The notes below the pieces were generated by a model that worked only from the letters and a program-made list of their open reading frames with translations, had not been told where the DNA came from and searched no databases. 46,028 nt of DNA from Candidatus Heimdallarchaeota archaeon (GTDB lineage: Archaea; Asgardarchaeota; Heimdallarchaeia; Heimdallarchaeales; Heimdallarchaeaceae). The stretch spans positions 1 to 46,028 of the forward strand of contig JAAFKJ010000119.1 in the NCBI GenBank assembly GCA_021399395.1, read 5' to 3'. This document shows, one piece after another, positions 15,588-25,291 of this stretch. The position numbers and the translations under genes are program-made. How positions within the stretch are numbered: position 1 is the first letter of the stretch; each line of letters opens with the position of its first letter.

Positions 15588-17631
15588 ATTTACTCAAATC
15601 CATTTTTTTATTGAATACGAAGGCGGGCTTGTGTTGAATACCACTTCCTTCGTAAAATTTACTAAAGAATTCATAAAAGTGTAATCTTAAAGTCTGAACA
15701 AACACTAATAGTCCTTCGAGGGCTAATACAAATACGTTCCCAATAATTAAAATTAGTATTTTGAACCCTATAAAACCAACCTGTTCAGCTAGAGCATTTA
15801 TTACACTCAGAAATACTACATGAGCGACTAACATAGCAAGCATTCTCCCATATGAGATTGTGTTGCTGATAAAAGTACTAAAAGACTCTAACAAATGTAT
15901 TAAGCCCATTCCTATTCCACTAAAGAAATTGCGGAGAATATTGTGTCTTTTCTTTTTGAATAGAATACTTACAATCCCTTGTCCTAGAAGAGTTAACCCC
16001 ACTCCTACTGAAACTGATACCAGTCCTACTAGTAGAAATCCTTCATTGTTAGGGTCGATTCCTAAGTCCAATATTCCTAGAGAAGTCAAGAAGTAAAGAA
16101 TAGCTGCATACAGGAAGAACTGTGATGTAGTATCCTTCAATATTTCATCATATTCCTTACGTTTAATTTGATTTACTAATTTCAACACTAACCCAAGGGT
16201 AACATGCACAGATCCTATAATGAGGGTTAAATTGAAAACTTCAACTAGATCGTTTACAGGCTCTATGAATGGATATTCTAAACCAAAAAGGTATATTGGA
16301 TCATGATGTTCAGGTCCTGTAATTCCTAATAAGTCAGTAAGATGAGCACCAAAAGCCTCACCAAAAATGAACCCCATAATAGATGATGTTATCCCAACCA
16401 TCATTACTAATAGAAACATCTGTCTAATACTCTTCTTCAGACCTCTTGCAAGTACTCCCATTAAACCAATTATTACCAAAATTAATCCATGCCCTAGATC
16501 ACCAAACATTATTCCAAAGAAAATACTAAATGTAAATATGAAGAAAATTGTTGGATCCACTTCCTTTGAAGATGGTAAACCATAAAGTCCAACGATGGAT
16601 TGAAATGATTTTGTAATCGGATTTCTAGCTTCTACAAAAGGAACATTTTTTGTCTCTTCTTCAGGTTCTCTCGTTAATACAATTGTTTCTGGGAAATTTT
16701 CAATTTCTTTTTCTAGAACTGATAAATCCTTTTGTGCAATCCAACCTTGTATAATGACGGTCTTATCGGTTTTTCGTGATGAAACACGCATCCTTAGCAG
16801 GTGACCATAACTTTCTATTGATAATTTTATTGCTGTGATTGTCCCTTTATTCTTTATCGCAAATTGGTTTATCTCATTAGTAAGTTCCTTTTTCTGAATT
16901 TTGAGATGACTGTGCTCTTTCAATATTTCATCTTCAATCTCGCTCTTATTCAGATGAACAGGACCTTTATGTTCATGCTCAAACCATCGAACAGTTGACA
17001 GGTTTTTTATTAATTTTGATATTTCCCCTTTCTTTCCTTGAGCAAAAATCATGTATTTACCATAGATGAGCGGGATAACCTCGCTTTTTTGAATTCCAAT
17101 TAAGAACTCTTCAGCGTCACTTTCTTTAGTGGTTGTTAAAACCCCAATTAATGTCCTCTCATTTGAAGCTATTTCATATGGATGTTCCTCTTCAAGAAGT
17201 CTAAATCCTTTTGCAATTAACTCAAGTATCTCTTGTTCTTCATTTTTCTTATCAGATTTTGATATTAATTCTTGGATTTGTTCTCTTAATTTGTTGATTT
17301 GAGTATCTAACTCCTCTTCAATCTTAGCTAAATCCTCCCAATCTTCAAATAATGGGGATATCAGAGGTTGTTTTTTGTATGCTCTAGCAATTTTTTGACC
17401 AAATTTTTCTTTTGGTTCAGGAATTAATTCGATTAGATCTTTGTAAGCTGTTTCAAAAGACCTTAATTGTTCCAATTTTGATGAAGGATAAAATTCCTTT
17501 AGATTCTCCAAAGATATGTTTTCTTTGACCATCAATTTTTCTGTTCCAGCTAACTTGACAATGAGTTTTGCATAGTCTTCTGTAGGCGTGATGAAGGTTG
17601 CTTCTAACATTTTGGCAGGAAATAGACCCAT
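15577..17631 (-). CDS. atpI: A-type ATPase subunit I (V-type a homologue)
   Basis: The 684-residue protein has the normal two-part layout: a soluble N-terminal half with coiled coils (about 100-125 and 230-260), then a membrane half from about 365. The latter starts FFIFTFSIFFGIMFGDLGHG and includes the helix ISYGRMLAMLVAH, with the essential Arg596 that faces the c-ring, and the conserved end LEGLLVFVQTLRLHFYEFFSKFYEGSG. It forms the stator half-channels. ATG 17631 has GGTGG four bases upstream. It lies eight bases after subunit E and overlaps subunit K. Confidence 0.93.
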   Translation of the reverse strand: MGLFPAKMLEATFITPTEDYAKLIVKLAGTEKLMVKENISLENLKEFYPSSKLEQLRSFETAYKDLIELIPEPKEKFGQKIARAYKKQPLISPLFEDWEDLAKIEEELDTQINKLREQIQELISKSDKKNEEQEILELIAKGFRLLEEEHPYEIASNERTLIGVLTTTKESDAEEFLIGIQKSEVIPLIYGKYMIFAQGKKGEISKLIKNLSTVRWFEHEHKGPVHLNKSEIEDEILKEHSHLKIQKKELTNEINQFAIKNKGTITAIKLSIESYGHLLRMRVSSRKTDKTVIIQGWIAQKDLSVLEKEIENFPETIVLTREPEEETKNVPFVEARNPITKSFQSIVGLYGLPSSKEVDPTIFFIFTFSIFFGIMFGDLGHGLILVIIGLMGVLARGLKKSIRQMFLLVMMVGITSSIMGFIFGEAFGAHLTDLLGITGPEHHDPIYLFGLEYPFIEPVNDLVEVFNLTLIIGSVHVTLGLVLKLVNQIKRKEYDEILKDTTSQFFLYAAILYFLTSLGILDLGIDPNNEGFLLVGLVSVSVGVGLTLLGQGIVSILFKKKRHNILRNFFSGIGMGLIHLLESFSTFISNTISYGRMLAMLVAHVVFLSVINALAEQVGFIGFKILILIIGNVFVLALEGLLVFVQTLRLHFYEFFSKFYEGSGIQHKPAFVFNKKMDLSKYGS

Positions 17632-17639
17632 TAGACCAC

Positions 17640-18275
17640 CTATTTAAATAATATTTCATTAATTTTTGTTCTTATCTTCTCTCGACTTGCGTCAAGTAAG
17701 TTTTCTAAGGTATGATTTATTCTAACTCTTTCTTTAGGATCGGTTAAAATAAAACCACCAGCTGTTTTCAAAGAAGAAGATTCAATCTTACATTCAATTT
17801 CTTCTTTCTTTGTAATATCATCGATAATTTTCTTAAAGATGGTTACATCTTTCTTATCGATTATAATCATTATCTTCTTTTCTCGCATGCTCTTTATGTT
17901 CTTAATTAGAGTTGTTTCTAAGTAATCCTTGTAATTCTTATTGTTTCTAAAATCGTTTATTACAATTTCCAGCTTTTCAAATACCTCATCAATTAGTTTC
18001 TCTCTTGTTTGAATCTTTATTTTTCTTGCTTCTTGTTGATGTTCTGTTTCTGTTCTTTTCCTTAAGAAATCAATTCTGGATTTTTCTTTGTCAAGCTCTT
18101 TCTTTTTAATTTCTTCTACCATTTTTAGAGTCTCTTCTTCTATACTTTCGAGTTTAGTTTTTGTTTCCTTCTTTAATCTCTGTACTTCATCAGTTGCTTC
18201 TTCTTGAATCTTCTTTAACAGCTTCGTTAAAGCTTCATCGTTGATGCTGACTGATTTATTTTCATTTTTTGGCAT
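17640..18275 (-). CDS. atpE: A-type ATPase subunit E (peripheral stalk)
   Basis: The protein (about 211 residues) has a long charged coiled coil (to about residue 100) followed by a globular C-terminal part with SSSLKTAGGFILTDPKERVRINHTLENLL, the E-subunit signature (GG...T.E..L), ending in EILFK. It pairs with subunit H to hold the catalytic head still. The start was set at ATG 18275, five bases after a GTGA site. The GTG at 18284 that would give a longer protein is itself part of this site. It lies two frames into the operon after the UspA-like gene with about ten bases between. Confidence 0.88.
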   Translation of the reverse strand: MPKNENKSVSINDEALTKLLKKIQEEATDEVQRLKKETKTKLESIEEETLKMVEEIKKKELDKEKSRIDFLRKRTETEHQQEARKIKIQTREKLIDEVFEKLEIVINDFRNNKNYKDYLETTLIKNIKSMREKKIMIIIDKKDVTIFKKIIDDITKKEEIECKIESSSLKTAGGFILTDPKERVRINHTLENLLDASREKIRTKINEILFK

Positions 18276-18286
18276 ATTAATCACTT

Positions 18287-18715
18287 TTAAACAGGAAAGA
18301 GAAGAACCGGAATATCTGATATTTCAATTACATATCTAACATGGTTTTTTATTAATCTCTTTGTGATAGATTCTCTTCTTGTACCCATTACTATGAAATC
18401 TACTTTTTCTTTTTTTGATGATTTAATTATTTTTTCTGCGATGAGACCTTTAGAACCTTCAATTGTGATGTAAAGATGGGAATCATCGTATTCCTTCCTA
18501 AGGTTTTCCAATATACTTTCATATTTAAGCGTATTTTCTTCTTCTGCTTCTTCAGGAGTTGTACCCCTGAAAATAGCTAAACGCTCAAGACTTTGTCTGT
18601 CGATCACATTAAGTAGGTGGATTTCTGTTACCCAATCACCGAAAAACTCCATCAAATTATTGATTAGTTTTGCACCACTTTCAAAATCCCCAACAGCAAT
18701 CAACACTTTTTTCAT
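18287..18715 (-). CDS. UspA-family protein inside the ATPase operon
   Basis: The 142-residue protein has the Usp fold pattern: strand [10 protein letters not shown], strand EIHLLNVIDRQ, helices, then VDFIVMGTRRES and the final strand IPVLLFPV. ATP-binding Usp proteins have G-x2-G-x9-G-(S/T) in the MGT segment. Here GTRRESITKRLIKNHV has Arg in place of the second Gly and Asn-His in place of Gly-Ser, so nucleotide binding is doubtful. The start overlaps the end of subunit D by four bases (ATGA), so it is translationally coupled to the ATPase genes. A regulatory or assembly role for the ATPase is an inference from this position. Confidence 0.8.
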   Translation of the reverse strand: MKKVLIAVGDFESGAKLINNLMEFFGDWVTEIHLLNVIDRQSLERLAIFRGTTPEEAEEENTLKYESILENLRKEYDDSHLYITIEGSKGLIAEKIIKSSKKEKVDFIVMGTRRESITKRLIKNHVRYVIEISDIPVLLFPV

Positions 18716-19362
18716 TTCTTACTACCTCTTTTAGCCCTATTTTTTGCTTCAATCTTCTGTTTTAGTTTCTTTATTGTATAGATGTTCTCCAACTCGTAGG
18801 CTTCTAAACCCTCTTCAATATATTTGATGATATTTCGGAATCGAACTCGATAAACCTTATCAAGAGCATTTAAATTTAATTGTATTGATTGTAAGTTTCT
18901 AATAATTCTGTAAGCTAAATTTTCGATCTCAGCTAATTGTACAATAAGCGTGAATGTATCTCGGAACTTTTTTGCAGTAACCCACAGTAAGCTTGAGATT
19001 CCAAAGAATCCGTAAGAAAGTTCAGGTACATTTTCAATTTCTAAATCTTTGAAAAGAACTCCCATATATTCTACAGGTTTAGAATCTATTTTTACTTCTT
19101 TTGGGGTTGTTTCACTAAATACATTTATCATATCTCTACCAAGTTCAGATTCTGTTTTTATGTATTCAATATAAGCCTCACTTAAACTTGCTTCCATCTT
19201 TTCTCTAAGTGATACTGCTTCTGCAGTTATAATATGAAGTTTCATTAGTAGAGCTTCGTATTTTTCTCTTAGTAGATCATATGCTCTCTCTACTAGTCGT
19301 AATTTTTTCTTATACTTGAGAAGGTTATCCTTTGTGGGAGGAATTGTGATTACTTCTCTCAT
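18712..19362 (-). CDS. atpD: A-type ATPase subunit D (central rotor stalk)
   Basis: The 216-residue protein is long helix-turn-helix coiled coil. It starts [34 protein letters not shown], the subunit D signature (PTKxxLxxLKxxL...LLKxK), and ends with a Lys/Arg-rich tail. The middle (about 75-125) is the less conserved head. It couples ATP hydrolysis in the A/B head to rotation. Its start overlaps the end of subunit B by four bases (ATGA), and its end overlaps the UspA-like gene start in the same way. Confidence 0.92.
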   Translation of the reverse strand: MREVITIPPTKDNLLKYKKKLRLVERAYDLLREKYEALLMKLHIITAEAVSLREKMEASLSEAYIEYIKTESELGRDMINVFSETTPKEVKIDSKPVEYMGVLFKDLEIENVPELSYGFFGISSLLWVTAKKFRDTFTLIVQLAEIENLAYRIIRNLQSIQLNLNALDKVYRVRFRNIIKYIEEGLEAYELENIYTIKKLKQKIEAKNRAKRGSKK

Positions 19363-20765
19363 GCAATTTCCTCCTCAGATTTAGTCATGTATGTTTTGAT
19401 TAATTCCCCTGAAATTTTAGTTAACTCTGTTTCCGGTAATTGGGAAAGTAAAGACCATCCCAATGCTAGAGATTCCTCTATAGTCCGGTGCTCATCCCCT
19501 TGGTTAACAAATGTTTCTTCAAATTTATCTGCAAAGCTGAGTAATATTTGATCGCGACGGTTCAATTCTTTTCGGCCAATAACTTCAGCAAGTCTTCTTT
19601 TATCAAGACCTTCAGCGTACGAAGCATACAACTGATCGCTTAAAGAAGGATGATCTTTTCTTGTAAAACCTTCCCCTATCCCATCTTTCATCAATCTGGA
19701 CAAGGAACCCAAGACATCAATCGGGGGATAAATCCCCTTATTATGCATTGATCGATCTAAGATAATTTGACCTTCTGTGATATATCCAGTCAAATCTGCA
19801 ATAGGGTGTGTTATGTCATCGTTTGGCATTGTCAGGTTTGCTAGCATTGTTATGCTTCCTTTCGAACCTCCTTTCGAATTTTCAACTATTCCTGCTCTTT
19901 CATAGATTGAAGCAAGATCACTATACATGTAACCTGGAAAACCTTTTCTTGAAGGAACAGTTTCTAACGCTACTGATATCTCCCTAAGAGCTTGACAGTA
20001 GTTTGTTATGTCTGAAAGTATAACTAATACTTGATAGCCTTTATCAAAAGCCAGATATTCAGCTGTAGTTAAGGCTACTCTGGGAGTAAGCAATCTTTCA
20101 GCTGCTGAATCACTTGCAAGATTACTGAACATGATGACTTTGTTCAAAGTTCCAGTCTCTTTGAAAAGACGTTGGAAATAAATATAGTCATCCATTGTTA
20201 ATCCCATTGCTCCAAAGACAATAGCAAATTTTTCACTCCCATCTTGCTCCGCAATTCTAGCTTGTCTTACAATCTGACCGATTAGTTTATTGTTAGGTAA
20301 ACCTGCACCTGTAAAAATTGGAAGCTTTTGACCTCTAACTAAAGTGTTCATGATGTCAATGGTTGATATACCTGTTTCAATATAACTTCTAGGGTAAATT
20401 CTGGAAGTTGGATTAATAGGTAAACCATTTACATCTCTATAATCTTCTGAATAAATGCTAGGCAATCCATCTAAAGGTTGACCTAAGGAATCGAAAATTC
20501 TACCTATCATATCCTCCGAAACAAACAATTGCATTGTTCTTCCAAAGAATTCAGTTTCAATTTCGTTCTTTTCAATTTCGTATGTTCCTTGATATAAAAG
20601 AACGATTACTCTTTCTTCCTCAATTGCTAAGACTCTGCCTTTCCTAGATGGTTGGTTTTCAAGGTTTACTTCAAGGTATTCACCCATTTGTATTCCTGAA
20701 ACACCCTCAATAACAATAAGAGGACCACGGATTTCTGATACACCTTTTACTGTGATTCGTGCCAT
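19359..20765 (-). CDS. atpB: A-type ATPase subunit B (non-catalytic head subunit)
   Basis: A normal-length 468-residue B subunit. It has the family beta-barrel N terminus, the degenerate nucleotide loop [11 protein letters not shown] (about 149-159) in place of a Walker A, the [14 protein letters not shown] segment, and [15 protein letters not shown]. Three copies alternate with subunit A. It starts three bases after the end of subunit A and overlaps subunit D, so A-B-D-Usp-E-I-K form one operon. Confidence 0.96.
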   Translation of the reverse strand: MARITVKGVSEIRGPLIVIEGVSGIQMGEYLEVNLENQPSRKGRVLAIEEERVIVLLYQGTYEIEKNEIETEFFGRTMQLFVSEDMIGRIFDSLGQPLDGLPSIYSEDYRDVNGLPINPTSRIYPRSYIETGISTIDIMNTLVRGQKLPIFTGAGLPNNKLIGQIVRQARIAEQDGSEKFAIVFGAMGLTMDDYIYFQRLFKETGTLNKVIMFSNLASDSAAERLLTPRVALTTAEYLAFDKGYQVLVILSDITNYCQALREISVALETVPSRKGFPGYMYSDLASIYERAGIVENSKGGSKGSITMLANLTMPNDDITHPIADLTGYITEGQIILDRSMHNKGIYPPIDVLGSLSRLMKDGIGEGFTRKDHPSLSDQLYASYAEGLDKRRLAEVIGRKELNRRDQILLSFADKFEETFVNQGDEHRTIEESLALGWSLLSQLPETELTKISGELIKTYMTKSEEEIA

Positions 20766-20768
20766 CTT

Positions 20769-22571
20769 TCACACCTTATATCCATATTTTGAGCCAAGTT
20801 CCTCCATCTCGGAGTGAATGTGATCTTCAAGTTTATTCAGTAGCATAAGGTTATCATTTGGGATATCTTCTTTCATTCTTTTAAGAATCTGAACTGATTT
20901 TAAGGAATTAATCAGTGAAATTGGGCAGCCATTTTTTATCAATAAATGTGCCCGCTGATAGAAGAGTAACATAAGTTTCATCATTTTCATTTGTTTGTCG
21001 ATTGGACAGAATGAATCAACTGGATGAAAAGCACTCTGTTGTAGAAATCCATCTTTGATGATATCAGCTGCTAGGATGATAAGCTGTTCATATGCTGGAA
21101 GTGCTTTAGAACCAATGAGCTCTACAATGTGTTGGAGTTCACTATCTTGCTGCAAGATTGTAAACATCTCTTGTCTGTATCTCCCCCAATCTTCTAATCC
21201 TGATTCTAAAGCCCATTCTTCAATTACATCTATATATCCTGAATAACTAGTGAACCAGTTTATAGATGGGAAGTGTTTTCTATTAGCCAATGTTGAATCC
21301 AATCCCCAAAATGTTTTTACGAAACGTTTTGTGTTTGCAGTAACGGGCTCACTGAAATCTCCTCCAGGTGGGGAAACAGCAGCTGTAATGTTAATTGACC
21401 CTTCTCTATAGGGAGAACCTAGAGTAACAACTTGACCAGCTCGTTCATAGAAATTTGCTAATCTAGCTCCCAAATAAGCAGGATAACCTTCTTCCACAGG
21501 CATTTCTTCTAATTGTCCAGAAATCTCTCGGAGAGCTTCTGCCCATCTAGAGGTGGAATCAGCTGTCAATAAAACATTAAGACCTTGATCTCGATAAAAT
21601 TCTGCCATAGTTATGCCCATATAGATTGATGCTTCCCTTGCTGCAACTGGCATGTTAGAAACATTTGCGATTAACATGGTTCTGTCCATAAGTGGATTTT
21701 TTGTGTGAGGATCAACTAATTTAGGAAATTCCCTCAGTACATCAGTCATTTCGTTTCCGCGCTCACCACATCCAATATAGATAACTACATCGGCATTACT
21801 CCATTTAGATAGTTGATGCTGAACAACTGTTTTGCCAGTTCCGAATCCTCCCGGGATGGCGGCAGTACCTCCCTTTGCAATCGGGAAGAACATATCTATG
21901 ATCCTTTGTCCAGTGATTAAAGGCTCATGAACAGGAATTTTCTTAAGAAATGGTCTAGCAACTCTAACTGGCCACTCATGCATCAGTGTTAATTCAGATT
22001 TCTTGTTATCCTGATTTTTTATTGTTACAATTGGTTCAGTTACTGTAAACTCTCCTTTATCTTGGATTTCTAGTAACTCTCCGTAGGTACTTGGGGGAGC
22101 AATAATCTTGCATTCTATAGTATTTGTTTCTATAACAGAACCTAAAACGTCACCTCCATGAATTATATTGCCTTTTTGTAATTCTTTATTTGGAGTAAAT
22201 AACCACTTTTTCTTTCTGTCTAGTGCATTGGTTTGAATTCCTCTCTCAATGAAAGCTGAATTTGTAATTTTCTTTATCATTTCCAAAGGTCTTTGAATTC
22301 CATCGAATATGTTGGATATCAACCCTGGACCTAATTCAGCTGAGAGTGATTTTCCTGTAAGAAAAACAGGGTCATTTATTCTCAAACCTTCTAAAGGTTC
22401 ATAAACTTGAATAGTGGCAAGGTCATGCTCAATCTCTATTATCTCACCTATGAGTTTTTCTTCTCCTACAAATGTTATTTCTCCCATTCGATAAGAAGAA
22501 AGCCCTTTAACTTGAACAGTAGACCCCTTTATTGAAACAATTCTAGCATTATCTACTGTTCCCCCTGTCAT
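20769..22571 (-). CDS. atpA: A-type ATPase subunit A (catalytic)
   Basis: The 600-residue protein carries Walker A GGFGTGKT (241-248), the catalytic GER (269-271), and the non-homologous region typical of A/V-type A subunits between the barrel and the nucleotide domain (about 120-190). [11 protein letters not shown] and [12 protein letters not shown] lie further on. It hydrolyses or makes ATP at the head. There is no intein at the usual P-loop site. It is the first gene of the leftward operon. CTTATTAACC about 25 bases before the ATG is a likely TATA box for a leaderless transcript. Confidence 0.97.
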   Translation of the reverse strand: MTGGTVDNARIVSIKGSTVQVKGLSSYRMGEITFVGEEKLIGEIIEIEHDLATIQVYEPLEGLRINDPVFLTGKSLSAELGPGLISNIFDGIQRPLEMIKKITNSAFIERGIQTNALDRKKKWLFTPNKELQKGNIIHGGDVLGSVIETNTIECKIIAPPSTYGELLEIQDKGEFTVTEPIVTIKNQDNKKSELTLMHEWPVRVARPFLKKIPVHEPLITGQRIIDMFFPIAKGGTAAIPGGFGTGKTVVQHQLSKWSNADVVIYIGCGERGNEMTDVLREFPKLVDPHTKNPLMDRTMLIANVSNMPVAAREASIYMGITMAEFYRDQGLNVLLTADSTSRWAEALREISGQLEEMPVEEGYPAYLGARLANFYERAGQVVTLGSPYREGSINITAAVSPPGGDFSEPVTANTKRFVKTFWGLDSTLANRKHFPSINWFTSYSGYIDVIEEWALESGLEDWGRYRQEMFTILQQDSELQHIVELIGSKALPAYEQLIILAADIIKDGFLQQSAFHPVDSFCPIDKQMKMMKLMLLFYQRAHLLIKNGCPISLINSLKSVQILKRMKEDIPNDNLMLLNKLEDHIHSEMEELGSKYGYKV

Positions 22572-22589
22572 TACCGATGAAAAGATAAA

Positions 22590-22642
22590 AGGTTAATAAG
22601 TAGTTTTTTGTCTGACGCCATATCAGAAAACTTTAATCATAT
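22590..22642. promoter_or_regulatory. Divergent promoter region between ATPase subunits A and F
   Basis: Only 89 bases separate the two start codons. A TATA-like CTTTAATCAT (about 22631-22640) lies 25 bases before the subunit F ATG. On the other strand ACTTATTAACC lies about 25 bases before the subunit A ATG. Neither start has a clear ribosome binding site, which fits leaderless transcripts on both sides. Confidence 0.45.
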
Positions 22643-22660
22643 ACAGTAATCAAAATATTA

Positions 22661-22975
22661 ATGCAAGAATCTGATCTGACAAGCAAAGCTTTTGTTATCG
22701 GAGCTCGAGAAACGGTTCGTGGTTTTCAGTTAATCGGTGTACCAGGTAAAGAGGTCTCAGAGCCCTCTAAAATTCTAGAAACGTTAGATGATGCACTGCA
22801 AAAAGATTATGCATTAATCATAATATCTGCTGTAACAGCATATAAAATAGAAGACCAGTTAGACAAAATTAGGTTAGAAACCCCCACACCAATTTTTGTA
22901 GTTTCAGATGTGAATCTAAAAGTAGACATTAAAGAATTAGAAAAGAAATTCAGAAAATTTATTGGTATTCATTGA
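22661..22975 (+). CDS. atpF: A-type ATPase subunit F
   Basis: A 104-residue Rossmann-like protein. It starts KAFVIGARETVRGFQLIGVPG, the F-subunit signature in which a Gly-Asp pair is often found and here reads GA. IIISAVTAY and PIFVVSD strands follow, then a helical end. Subunit F binds subunit D in the rotor. The gene is on the plus strand, divergent from subunit A, whereas in many archaea F lies between C and A in a single operon. Its end overlaps the convergent macrodomain gene by 17 bases. Confidence 0.9.
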   Translation: MQESDLTSKAFVIGARETVRGFQLIGVPGKEVSEPSKILETLDDALQKDYALIIISAVTAYKIEDQLDKIRLETPTPIFVVSDVNLKVDIKELEKKFRKFIGIH

Positions 22976-23495
22976 TGTGAATATTAAAAATATGATTGAA
23001 AATTGTGAAGTCACTCTCAGTGAAAAGAACTACTTGAATCTGTTTGATTTCACTTGTTTCATCTTTGAGAAAGTTAGTAAAACATTCAATCATAATTTCC
23101 GCACATCTTTTTAGTTGAAAACCTGCAATCCCTGTTCCAATTGCTGGAAAAGCTATAGACTGAATGTTATTGTGTTTTCCTATCATTAAAGAGTTAAGAA
23201 TAGCGCTCCTAAGAGATAATTCGGTAGTTTTTCCTCCTAGATTCATTGATGCTGCATGGATGACGTATTTCGCTTTTAGATTCCCTCCTGTTGTAATAGC
23301 AGCTTGTCCTAATTCTATCGAACCGATTTTGGAACACTCCTGTTGTATAACCGGACCCCCTTTTTTTCTAATTGCACCTGCAACACCATCTCCAAGGATA
23401 AGCTTTGTATTAGCTGCATTAACAATCGCATCAACATCGCTTTCTGTTATATCTCCTTGAATCAATACGATTGATGTTTCTCCTATTTTCCACAT
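22959..23495 (-). CDS. Macrodomain protein (MacroD/YmdB type)
   Basis: The 178-residue protein is a single macrodomain with the motifs that bind ADP-ribose: GDITESDVDAIVNAAN (residues 14-29), a loop GDGVAGAIRKKGG, a GxAxxTxGxxLxAKYVIHAAS segment, and the phosphate loop FPAIGTGIAGF. The NAAN Asn and the following Asp-Gly are the residues used for ADP-ribose-1-phosphate/O-acetyl-ADP-ribose deacetylation and protein de-ADP-ribosylation by the MacroD class. It is a cytoplasmic enzyme. The gene is followed on the same strand by nothing but the convergent atpF; a GNAT gene lies just upstream. Confidence 0.93.
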   Translation of the reverse strand: MWKIGETSIVLIQGDITESDVDAIVNAANTKLILGDGVAGAIRKKGGPVIQQECSKIGSIELGQAAITTGGNLKAKYVIHAASMNLGGKTTELSLRSAILNSLMIGKHNNIQSIAFPAIGTGIAGFQLKRCAEIMIECFTNFLKDETSEIKQIQVVLFTESDFTIFNHIFNIHINEYQ

Positions 23496-23505
23496 TTTCT
23501 ATTCC

Positions 23506-24258
23506 TTACTTTTGTAATTTGATGCAATCAGTTCCATATACTTCTTCAACAGTTCTAAAACCCATCTTTTCATAAATTCTCACAGCTGGAAAATTTGATT
23601 CTTCTACCCAGAGAGTTACTTTTTCTATATCATTAGAAAATAATTCCTCACACATTTTTGCACTTACATCATATCCATATCCCTTATTCCTGTGAGTTTC
23701 AGAAACCCATACTCCACGAATGACAGCAAAAGAGAATAAATCATTACTTACTATGTGAGGAGCAAAAGCTACACCCACCATCTCATCATTTTTGATAATT
23801 CCAACCCCTCCTCCTTCAGAATTTGAGAATAATAACCTTCGTTTGAAGCTTAAATTCTTAATTAAATCACCATTAAGAATTTGTGAATCATAAGTGTCTT
23901 TAGATTTGAAATCTTTTTGAATTAATTCCATACAAAGGAATGTATTCATCTTTTTGTCTTCTGCAGCTTTGTCCATTACTTCGAAATCAGAGAAATTTTC
24001 TAATACTAGTTCTAACCACTCAAGATCAAAAGAAAGACTGATTGTTCCTTTTGGATTAAATTTCTCTAGAAGTTCTTTACTAGGGGGACCAAAAAGAGTA
24101 GTATGTAAATCATATGAAAATCTGAAAGAAGAGTTTGATTCTTCAAAATGAACTGCTTCTGGGAAAGTTATAATATCCCAAATTGAATAAGCAAGTCTAG
24201 TAACTCTTTTTTGCCCTACTTCTAGGATACTGTCAAAATCTTCTAACATCAATATCAA
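23506..24258 (-). CDS. GNAT-family N-acetyltransferase
   Basis: The 250-residue protein has a divergent N-terminal half of unknown fold and a C-terminal GNAT domain (about 140-250). The latter has the acetyl-CoA loop WVSETHRNKGYGYDVSAKM (R-x-x-G-x-G), strand VTLWVEESNFPAVRIYEKMGF and the end FRTVEEVYG. The N-terminal half (1-130) may be a degenerate second GNAT fold, as in two-domain relatives. The acceptor is unknown. It lies ten bases before the macrodomain gene on the same strand, so they are probably co-transcribed. Confidence 0.85.
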   Translation of the reverse strand: MILMLEDFDSILEVGQKRVTRLAYSIWDIITFPEAVHFEESNSSFRFSYDLHTTLFGPPSKELLEKFNPKGTISLSFDLEWLELVLENFSDFEVMDKAAEDKKMNTFLCMELIQKDFKSKDTYDSQILNGDLIKNLSFKRRLLFSNSEGGGVGIIKNDEMVGVAFAPHIVSNDLFSFAVIRGVWVSETHRNKGYGYDVSAKMCEELFSNDIEKVTLWVEESNFPAVRIYEKMGFRTVEEVYGTDCIKLQK

Positions 24259-24298
24259 AGAGTAAAACTTGCTTATATCTTCTTCTCTTCAAATTAAT

Positions 24299-25210
24299 CT
24301 AAGAATATTTGGGACCATAGGTCTCGTCATCAAGTCTACTCAAGTAATCTTTGTATTCACTCTTATCTGCAATTGCAATGGCTCTTTTGATTCTCACTGT
24401 TCCCTCATATCGTTGCCCCATTCTGACTAGAGCTTGTCCTGAGAGGAAGAGAGCTTCATCATCATCTTTTACAAGTGTCAACAATTCATTACACATGTTG
24501 AACGTTTTTTGGATATCTCCATCCTGCAGATATAATCGTGATAATTTATTGTACAAACTCTGATTAACTTCTCTCGTCCTTTCTTCTACCTGAAGCGCTT
24601 GAAGATATTTTTCTTTTGCAACATCAGGATGACCCATATGATTGTATAGATCTCCTAATTCTTCATATAATTCTTGGTTGGTAGGTTCAATCTCAATAGC
24701 AGTGTTATAGGCATCTATTGCTGAGAGGTAATTTTCAATTTCTTTATAGCTTTGAGCTAATAATTGCCAAACTGAGATTTCATCTCTTTTTGTTCTTAAG
24801 TATGTTTCAAAGCTCAATATTGCTACTTGATACTCTCCTCTTTGTAAAGCTAGTTTACCTCTCCCTAACCAAGATTGAACAGCTCTAGGATTAAGTGATG
24901 TAGCTTTGAAGTAATAATTCTCTGATACATCAGACTGATTCCATATTCTATATATCTCCCCTAATAATTCATAGGATTCCCAATGATCGGTATCATCTGC
25001 AATAATAGAAGTGAGTCCTTCAACGGCTTCGTTAAATTGACCTTGAAGATAGAGTATTTTGCTCTTAGTAAATACAAGATTTTTATCTTGGTATTTCTCA
25101 ATCATACGATCTAAAAACGATAATGCTTCATCGAGTAAACTATTTTCAATTAGACTCTCAAGTAATTCCATTTCGAAAGGTTTCATATCTTGACCAGAAT
25201 CTAACCCCAT
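24299..25210 (-). CDS. Tetratricopeptide repeat protein
   Basis: The protein (about 303 residues) consists mainly of TPR units; clear ones read GEYQVAILSFETYLRTKRDE, ENYLSAIDAYNTAIEIEPTN and GHPDVAKEKYLQALQVEE. About seven repeats fit from residue 10 to 285. TPR arrays bind partner proteins; no enzymatic domain, signal peptide or membrane helix is visible. The start was set at ATG 25210 because GGTGG lies eight bases before it; the upstream TTG at 25225 precedes this site. There is no clear operon partner. It resembles the TPR protein at 40989-42020 in size and layout. Confidence 0.85.
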   Translation of the reverse strand: MGLDSGQDMKPFEMELLESLIENSLLDEALSFLDRMIEKYQDKNLVFTKSKILYLQGQFNEAVEGLTSIIADDTDHWESYELLGEIYRIWNQSDVSENYYFKATSLNPRAVQSWLGRGKLALQRGEYQVAILSFETYLRTKRDEISVWQLLAQSYKEIENYLSAIDAYNTAIEIEPTNQELYEELGDLYNHMGHPDVAKEKYLQALQVEERTREVNQSLYNKLSRLYLQDGDIQKTFNMCNELLTLVKDDDEALFLSGQALVRMGQRYEGTVRIKRAIAIADKSEYKDYLSRLDDETYGPKYS

Positions 25211-25291
25211 GTTCAAAACCACCAATACAACCTTTGTTTGTCACTCAATAAAAACTTTTCAGTAAAAAAACAATAGCTGGGGAGCAAAATG

